DNA of 9,611 nt. It comes from JBKJUK01 sp046590705. Lineage in GTDB: Bacteria > Acidobacteriota > Thermoanaerobaculia > Gp7-AA8. The notes under the pieces were generated by a model, which saw only the letters and a list, made by a program, of their open reading frames with translations, searched no databases and had not been told where the DNA came from. The stretch lies in NCBI GenBank assembly GCA_046590705.1, contig JBKJUK010000351.1, positions 1 through 9,611 of the forward strand, written 5' to 3'. The position numbers and the translations under genes were made by a program. Below, piece by piece: positions 4,680 to 9,611 of the stretch (the first letter of the stretch is position 1; each line of letters begins with the position of its first letter).

Positions 4680-7517
4680 TTGAAAAATCCACTCGCAGAA
4701 CTCGGCAAGGTTGGACAGAGCGTCTGGTACGACCAGATGGAGTCCGCACTGATCACGAAGGGCACTCTCAAGCAGATGATTGAGGAAGATGATCTGCGTG
4801 GTCTCACCTCGAATCCTACGATCTTCGAGAAAGCGATCGGCGGCAGCAGCGACTACGACGAAGCGCTCGGCGAACTCGCACGAATGAAGCACGATAGCGC
4901 TGCGATCTACGAGGCGCTGGTCGTGAACGACATTGCGCGCGCGGCAGATCTCTTCCTGCCGGTCTACGCAAAGACTGGCGGTAAGGACGGGTACGTCAGC
5001 CTCGAAGTGAGTCCCACTCTGGCGCGGGATACCGCCGGCACGATCGCGGAAGGGAAGAAACTGTTCGCCCTCCTCGGCAGACGCAATGTGATGATCAAGG
5101 TCCCTGCGACTGACGAAGGAATTCCGGCAATCGAAGAACTCATCGCTTCCGGCATCAACGTCAATGTCACGCTTATCTTTTCGCAGGAGGTCTACGCGAG
5201 AGTGATCGAAGCGTACCTGGCCGGCCTCGAGCGTCGCCATGCCTCCGATCTTCCGTTGAGCGGAATCGCGTCTGTGGCGAGTTTCTTCGTCAGCCGCATC
5301 GATGCGAAAGTCGACAAGGCACTCGAGGCACGCATCAGCGCGTCTAATCAAGATGAAGAGAAGACACCGCTGACAACACTTCTCGGCAGGATCGCGATCG
5401 CCAACGCCAAGGTCGCATACAGCCTCTTCCAGCAGCAGTTCTCTGGTGAACGTTTCGAGCGACTGAAGGCGGCCGGTGCGGCAGTGCAGAGGCCCCTCTG
5501 GGCTTCCACCGGAACTAAGAACAAGAGCTATCGCGACGTTCTTTACATCGAAGAACTGATTGGCGAGGACACGGTGAACACCGTGCCTCCCGCGACGTAT
5601 GCGGCGTTCAAGGACCATGGCAATGTTCGAGGCCGCATCACCGAGGGCATCGAGCTCGCCAGGCAGCAGCTCGACCAGTTGAAGCAGGCAGGGATCAGTC
5701 TCGAAGCGATCACTTCGGAACTGACCGACGAAGGAGTGAAATCATTTTCGGATAGCTTCGTCTCGCTCATGGCCACGATCGAGGCGCGAAGGCTGGAGGC
5801 GATTCGTCCGGTGCCTCAGGTTCTCCCGGGCGCTCTGCGTAATGAGTTCAACACGGCCATGGCCAGGATCAACGACGAGAAACTCATCGAGAGAATCTGG
5901 AAACGCGACGCCTCGGTGTGGAAGAGCGATGAGTTGAGCCAGAAGCTCATCGCCAACTCACTTGGATGGTTGAACGTTGCTGAACAGATGGAGGCGATGA
6001 TCCCGAACCTGCGCGCGTTCACGGAAAAGGTGCGAGCCCGTTTCGATCACGTGGTCGTGCTGGGGATGGGTGGCTCGAGTCTCTGCGCTGAGGTCTTGCG
6101 TACTTCGTTCGACAGGCCACAGGGGTTTCCGCGACTGCATGTACTGGACTCGACTGTGCCCGCTGCTGTGCGCGCACTGGAATCGGAACTCGATCTTCAG
6201 CGAACCCTTTTCCTCGTCGCGTCGAAGTCGGGAACTACGACCGAGCCGCAGATGTTTTATCGATACTTCTATTCGAGAATGCAGCAATTGCGCGGGGAAG
6301 AGGCTGGCGAACATTTCGTGGCCATCACCGATCCCGGTACGGAACTGGAGAACGAAGCGCGCAGCAAGCGGTTTCTACAGGCCTTCATCAATCCTCCCGA
6401 CATCGGAGGTCGCTACTCGGCACTCTCACTTTTCGGACTTGTACCGGCAACGTTGAGTGGAATCGATCCGGAGCGTTTTCTCGCCTCAGCACACAAGGCC
6501 ATGAAGCGCTGTGCCACGATGGAAGCGTCGCGTAACGAAGCAGCAGTCCTCGGTGCACTCATCGGAGCAGGTGGCCTGGCTGGCCGCGACAAGCTCACCA
6601 TTGTGACCGACGGGCCCTTCGCTGCCTTCGGGCTCTGGGTCGAGCAGCTCGTTGCCGAGAGCACCGGAAAGGAAGGAAAAGGCATCGTGCCCATCGCGGG
6701 TGAAACCCTCGCCTCCGGCGTTCATGGCCAGGATCGCGTCATCGTGAATCTCGGTGCTGCCTCAGGGGAGGATTTCGAGAGTCGCGGCGAGCTTACTGGC
6801 CCGCAGGCCGCTCCGGAGATTCGGAGGCCGCTGACCGAACCATATGAAATCGCTGGCGAGTTCTTCGTGTGGGAGATGGCCACGGCGATTGCGGGGGCGG
6901 TGATGAGAATCAATCCTTTCGATCAGCCGAACGTGCAGGAGTCGAAAGACAACACCCGCAAGCTGCTCGCTGAGTATGCGGAGAAGAAGGCCTTCGCTCC
7001 TCTGGAAAGGCTTGCAGCGGATGGGACTCTCGAAGTCTTCGGCGGTTCGGCTGTTTCGACTCTGGCTTCACCACGAGAATCCGTGGAAGACGTTTTCGTG
7101 AACCTGCTGCAGACCGTCAGGGCCGGCGACTATGTCGCGGTGACGCAGTACATCCCGGGGAACTACCAGACCGATAGTGCCATCCAACTGATCAGGAACA
7201 CCATAGGTGCGGCGCTGGGCGTAGCGACGACGACCGGATACGGACCCCGTTTCCTTCACTCGACCGGCCAGCTGCATAAAGGCGGCGGGGACAACGGCGT
7301 GTTCATTCAGATCACTGCGGACGACACCGAGGATGTTGCAATTTCAGGTGAGCAGTTCACATTCGGCACGTTGAAGGAAGCCCAATCCCTCGGGGACTTT
7401 CAGTCACTCGACAGCCGCGGGCGCCGCGCAGTCCGTGTCAATCTCGGACGCGACGTGCAGGCTGGTCTCGCGAATCTCAATCAAGTGCTGCAGGCAGCGG
7501 TCGCAAGAATTCACTAG
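4680..7517 (+). CDS. tal-pgi: Bifunctional transaldolase / glucose-6-phosphate isomerase
   Basis: This 945-residue fusion joins two central-carbon enzymes. Residues 1 to about 370 are a transaldolase of the larger bacterial subfamily, moving a dihydroxyacetone unit between sugar phosphates. Visible features are D18 in WYDQM, TSNPTIF with N45, E109 in SLEVSP, the Schiff-base lysine K140 in MIKVPAT and T164 in NVTLIFS; ASTGTKN follows later. From about 380 onward it is a phosphoglucose isomerase interconverting glucose-6-phosphate and fructose-6-phosphate: VVLGMGGSSL (about 457-466), SKSGTTTEP (about 515), GRYSALSLFGL (about 576), QPNVQESKDN (about 748) and the fusion-type FLHSTGQLHKGGG (about 858). 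Length and domain order match known tal-pgi fusions. The start is TTG 4680 with GGAGGTG seven bases upstream. It lies upstream of gnd on the same strand, forming a pentose-phosphate locus. Confidence 0.93.
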   Translation: MKNPLAELGKVGQSVWYDQMESALITKGTLKQMIEEDDLRGLTSNPTIFEKAIGGSSDYDEALGELARMKHDSAAIYEALVVNDIARAADLFLPVYAKTGGKDGYVSLEVSPTLARDTAGTIAEGKKLFALLGRRNVMIKVPATDEGIPAIEELIASGINVNVTLIFSQEVYARVIEAYLAGLERRHASDLPLSGIASVASFFVSRIDAKVDKALEARISASNQDEEKTPLTTLLGRIAIANAKVAYSLFQQQFSGERFERLKAAGAAVQRPLWASTGTKNKSYRDVLYIEELIGEDTVNTVPPATYAAFKDHGNVRGRITEGIELARQQLDQLKQAGISLEAITSELTDEGVKSFSDSFVSLMATIEARRLEAIRPVPQVLPGALRNEFNTAMARINDEKLIERIWKRDASVWKSDELSQKLIANSLGWLNVAEQMEAMIPNLRAFTEKVRARFDHVVVLGMGGSSLCAEVLRTSFDRPQGFPRLHVLDSTVPAAVRALESELDLQRTLFLVASKSGTTTEPQMFYRYFYSRMQQLRGEEAGEHFVAITDPGTELENEARSKRFLQAFINPPDIGGRYSALSLFGLVPATLSGIDPERFLASAHKAMKRCATMEASRNEAAVLGALIGAGGLAGRDKLTIVTDGPFAAFGLWVEQLVAESTGKEGKGIVPIAGETLASGVHGQDRVIVNLGAASGEDFESRGELTGPQAAPEIRRPLTEPYEIAGEFFVWEMATAIAGAVMRINPFDQPNVQESKDNTRKLLAEYAEKKAFAPLERLAADGTLEVFGGSAVSTLASPRESVEDVFVNLLQTVRAGDYVAVTQYIPGNYQTDSAIQLIRNTIGAALGVATTTGYGPRFLHSTGQLHKGGGDNGVFIQITADDTEDVAISGEQFTFGTLKEAQSLGDFQSLDSRGRRAVRVNLGRDVQAGLANLNQVLQAAVARIH

Positions 7518-7558
7518 TTGCACGGCGAACTGGCAGTGCAGGATTTAAGAGAAATGTC

Positions 7559-7646
7559 GTAGGGGCGCGTTGCGCGCGCCCGCTCTCCGGCGCAGTCCGT
7601 CCGCGAAAGAAGGCCGAGGGAGCGGGCGAACGCAGTTCGCCCCTAC
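7559..7646. repeat. Long imperfect palindrome between tal-pgi and gnd
   Basis: Left arm 7559-7585, beginning GTAGGGGCGCGTTGCGCGCG, pairs with right arm 7620-7646, ending CAGTTCGCCCCTAC. Most of the 27 positions match, with mismatches clustered in the middle, and the loop is 34 bases. The GTAGGGGCG...CGCCCCTAC form is typical of dispersed GC-rich palindromes found in many genomes. It fills most of the 177-base gap, has no U-tract, and might end or attenuate tal-pgi transcription. Confidence 0.75.
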
Positions 7647-7694
7647 AGAAGCTGCTGAGGGTTCACAATATTTGAGTCTGGAGAAAGCACAGCT

Positions 7695-9116
7695 ATGACG
7701 CAGCAGGATCTCGCTCAGTTTGGAATGATCGGTCTCGCCGTGATGGGGAGAAACCTCGCACTCAACATTGAAGAACATGGGTTCGAAGTCGCGGTCTGGA
7801 ACCGTGAAGTCGAGACTATGCACGCGTTTCTGGCTGAGAACCCTGAGAAGAAGTTTCGGGGCGCCGAAACTCTCGAGCAGCTCGTGGCGTCGATCGCGCG
7901 TCCGCGCAGAATCATGATGCTGATCAAGGCCGGCGCGCCGGTCGACATGACCATCGAGAAGCTGGCGCCGCTGCTCTCTCCCGGTGACGTGCTGATCGAT
8001 GGTGGGAACTCCTGGTTCCGCGACACGCAGCGGCGCGAGCTGGCCCTGCGCGAGCGCGAAATTCACTTCGTCGGCTGCGGAGTTTCCGGCGGCGAAGAGG
8101 GTGCGAGAAAAGGCCCCTCGCTCATGCCCGGTGGTTCGGTGGAATCATGGAATGAACTGCGACCTCTCTTCGAAGCGATTGCGGCGAAAAGTGAGTGGGG
8201 AGCGTGCGTGACCCACACCGGCTCTGACGGCGCGGGTCACTTCGTGAAGACGGTGCACAACGGCATCGAGTACGGCGACATGCAGCTCATCGCAGAGGCC
8301 TATCATCTGCTGCGCGAAGTCGGCGGACTCGATGCGAGTGCACTTGCGGAAGTTTTCGACGAGTGGAATCGAGGCTCGCTGCAATCCTTCCTGATTGAAA
8401 TCACCGCAGAGATTTTCCGGGTCACTGATCCGCTTTCGAAACGTCCGCTGGTCGACATGATTCTCGACCAGGCAGGTCAGAAGGGGACCGGCAAGTGGAC
8501 CGCTCAGGTGGCGCTCGATCTGGCCGTTCCGATTCCGACCATTGCCGCTGCCATTGATGCCAGAGTTCTGTCCAGCATGAAAGCGGAGCGAGTGGTGGCT
8601 GCAGCGGGACGCGAGCAGCCCGCGGCTTCACCGATCTCGGATCGCTCCCTTCTCATTCGTGATGTGCAGAGCGCGCTGCTGGCATCCAAGATCTGCGCGT
8701 ACGCGCAAGGTATGCGGCTCATTCAGCAGGCCGCTGCAGAGTTTGGCTGGCAGATGGATCTGAAGGAGATCGCGCGAATCTGGACAGGGGGCTGCATCAT
8801 CCGGGCGCGCCTGCTGGAGCCGATCATGAACGCTTTTTCCCGCGATCCGAAACTGATCAACCTCATGCTCGATCCCGAGATGAGCGCTCTGCTGGTCGCT
8901 TCCGCCGCAGCGTGGCGAAGGGTGGTCAGTCTCGCGGCGACGAGCGGCGTTCCGCTGACAGCGATCGCCTCCAGTCTTTCCTATTACGATTCCTACCATT
9001 CAGCCATCCTTCCGCAGAACCTGACGCAGGCGCAGCGTGATTACTTCGGAGCGCATACCTATCAGCGAACCGACCAGGAGGGTGGGCCGGCCGTGCATAC
9101 GGAGTGGAGCAGGTGA
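7695..9116 (+). CDS. gnd: 6-phosphogluconate dehydrogenase, decarboxylating
   Basis: This full-length 473-residue enzyme oxidises and decarboxylates 6-phosphogluconate to ribulose-5-phosphate in the cytosol, the last oxidative step of the pentose-phosphate pathway. The N-terminal Rossmann domain shows GLAVMGRNLALN (13-24), and WNRE (35-38) at the NADP-phosphate-recognition turn suggests NADP use. The substrate region shows DGGNSWF (102-108), GCGVSGGEEGARKGPSLMPGG (127-147) and GHFVKTVHNGIEYGDM (181-196), with catalytic K185 and E192 and substrate-binding N189. DMILDQAGQKGTGKW and the final RDYFGAHTY...HTEW complete the family signature. ATG 7695 has GGAGA (7680-7684) ten bases upstream. It follows tal-pgi on the same strand, but the 177-base gap with a palindrome suggests partly separate transcription. 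A zwf gene often accompanies this pair; here the DNA after gnd is repeats and IS debris. Confidence 0.96.
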   Translation: MTQQDLAQFGMIGLAVMGRNLALNIEEHGFEVAVWNREVETMHAFLAENPEKKFRGAETLEQLVASIARPRRIMMLIKAGAPVDMTIEKLAPLLSPGDVLIDGGNSWFRDTQRRELALREREIHFVGCGVSGGEEGARKGPSLMPGGSVESWNELRPLFEAIAAKSEWGACVTHTGSDGAGHFVKTVHNGIEYGDMQLIAEAYHLLREVGGLDASALAEVFDEWNRGSLQSFLIEITAEIFRVTDPLSKRPLVDMILDQAGQKGTGKWTAQVALDLAVPIPTIAAAIDARVLSSMKAERVVAAAGREQPAASPISDRSLLIRDVQSALLASKICAYAQGMRLIQQAAAEFGWQMDLKEIARIWTGGCIIRARLLEPIMNAFSRDPKLINLMLDPEMSALLVASAAAWRRVVSLAATSGVPLTAIASSLSYYDSYHSAILPQNLTQAQRDYFGAHTYQRTDQEGGPAVHTEWSR

Positions 9117-9173
9117 TGCCGACTGATGAACGCAGAACGCAGAACGATGAAGTGAGAAGAACGGCCGGGGGCC

Positions 9174-9203
9174 GGGGCGAGGATCGGAAATCCTCTTCGC
9201 CCC
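9174..9203. terminator. Hairpin downstream of gnd, possible terminator
   Basis: GGGGCGAGGAT (9174-9184) pairs with ATCC...CGCCCC (9190-9203), with a three-base bulge and a five-base loop. It begins 58 bases after the gnd stop and has no U-tract. The same bases are the core of the partial dispersed element, so it may be a repeat that happens to act as a terminator. Confidence 0.35.
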
Positions 9204-9252
9204 TCACACCTCACAGCTTGCCAACGCATTCTGTGCTCATCGGAATGACGTC
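9191..9252. repeat. Partial second copy of the dispersed palindromic element
   Basis: TCCTCTTCGC (9191-9200), then a 33-base spacer, then TGCTCATCGGAATG (9234-9247) reproduces the right half of the element at 3505-3681 with identical spacing (3622-3678 there). The end ACGTC after GGAATG also resembles the complement of the left end of that element. The left half here is degenerate or missing. Its outer edge directly abuts the truncated transposase at about 9254/9255. Confidence 0.7.
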
Positions 9253-9254
9253 GC

Positions 9255-9466
9255 GGCGGGCTTCCAATACTCGCCGGTTGCTTCCATACAAACATGCGTA
9301 ACGCCATGCTCATGGAGCCACGCCTTGAGGCGTAGCAGTCCACGGTGATCGTCTCAAACCGCGCGATCTTCTTGCGGACAGTTCGCCCTTGAGTCCACAT
9401 GACACACGCGGTGATTGACTTCTTGTGTACATCCAAACCTGCTGCACGATCGACCAGAACCCCCAT
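9255..9466 (-). pseudogene. IS110-family transposase, truncated and frameshifted 5' fragment
   Basis: The start MGVLVDRAAGLDVHKKSITA (from ATG 9466) carries the DVHKK signature of the first catalytic Asp in the RuvC-like DEDD domain of IS110-family recombinases. The frame continues through ...RFETITVD and then turns to non-family residues. Shifting by one base at about 9340 restores a clear IS110 sequence, LLRLKAWLHEHGVTHVCM then EATGEYWKP, containing the next acidic motif. A single lost C in what would have been GACCTG explains the break. Homology ends near 9255, where the dispersed repeat begins, so only about 70 of the usual 300-450 residues remain and the rest of the DEDD and C-terminal serine domains are absent. 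A strong Shine-Dalgarno GAGGAGGT (9471-9478, minus strand) precedes the ATG. The fragment cannot encode an active recombinase. Confidence 0.85.
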
Positions 9467-9611
9467 CTGAACCTCCTCAGATAAAAAGTCCTGAAAGCGA
9501 GTACGCCGCGAGTTCAGTCGAGAATCTGCTGCACGTATTTTAGTTCTGCAGATTCTCGACTGAACTCGCGGCGTACTCGCTTTCAGGACTTTTTATCTGA
9601 GGAGGTTCAGA
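9466..9611. repeat. Perfect 64-bp inverted repeat with 18-base centre (IS110 5' ends head to head)
   Basis: Bases 9466-9529 and 9548-9611 are exact reverse complements over 64 positions, separated by 18 unrelated bases (9530-9547). Each arm runs outward from GCAGATTCTCGACTG through GGACTTTTTATCTGAGGAGGTT to the A of a transposase ATG. The left arm leads into the IS110 fragment at 9466. The right arm ends at the last base of the window, where a mirror-image ATG would begin. No gene lies in 9467-9611. It is either two IS copies head to head or an assembly/amplification foldback at a contig edge. Confidence 0.9.
9548..9611 (+). mobile_element. Presumed 5' end of a second, rightward IS110 copy
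   Basis: The right arm duplicates the leader of the minus-strand transposase, including the GAGGAGGT ribosome binding site at 9599-9606, in rightward orientation. The window stops at the first base of the expected start codon, so the second transposase is predicted and not seen. Confidence 0.4.

Noticed and set aside
4290..5618. A 442-residue open frame on the minus strand
   Set aside because: It lies antisense to the TVP38 and tal-pgi genes, has no recognisable motif and crosses a real gene boundary; it is a by-product of codon bias.
9128..9147. Short tandem repeat GAACGCA (two and a half units) after gnd
   Set aside because: Too short and few-copied to be a CRISPR or variable-number locus; no spacer pattern, probably slippage.
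9104..9301. A 65-residue plus-strand frame after gnd
   Set aside because: It runs through the repeat and the antisense of the IS110 fragment; low-complexity polar residues and no motif.

Overview
The window is bacterial chromosomal DNA, moderately GC-rich by eye, with short intergenic gaps, Shine-Dalgarno-led genes and GTG/TTG starts. The organism cannot be named from sequence alone. A fused transaldolase/glucose-6-phosphate isomerase, dispersed palindromic repeats and IS110 remnants would fit a soil or sediment lineage such as Acidobacteriota or a neighbouring phylum. That placement is inference.

Left part (1-2340): the start of a leftward gene with a MerR/excisionase-type winged helix-turn-helix faces a rightward four-gene operon. 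The operon encodes a photoactive-yellow-protein (PYP) homologue, a stand-alone EAL cyclic-di-GMP phosphodiesterase, a second PYP homologue whose ATG overlaps the EAL stop codon, and a third PYP homologue. All three PYPs keep the chromophore-binding Cys, the E46-equivalent Glu and the R52-equivalent Arg. Two have Phe at the Y42 position. This looks like a compact blue-light to c-di-GMP signalling module built from separate proteins, and it is the most interesting system in the window.

Middle (2341-4559): a leftward YihY/BrkB-family membrane protein converges on the PYP operon. A gap of 443 bases follows before a rightward TVP38/DedA-type membrane protein. That gap contains a nested palindromic element of about 177 bases, whose right half recurs near 9191-9247.

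Right part (4680-9116): a tal-pgi fusion gene and gnd (6-phosphogluconate dehydrogenase) form a pentose-phosphate locus. They are separated by a different long imperfect palindrome. Downstream of gnd are a second, partial copy of the dispersed element, a truncated and frameshifted IS110-family transposase on the minus strand, and a perfect 64-bp inverted repeat. The last base of the window is exactly the A of the mirror-image transposase ATG. This is either two head-to-head IS ends or an assembly or amplification foldback at a contig end.
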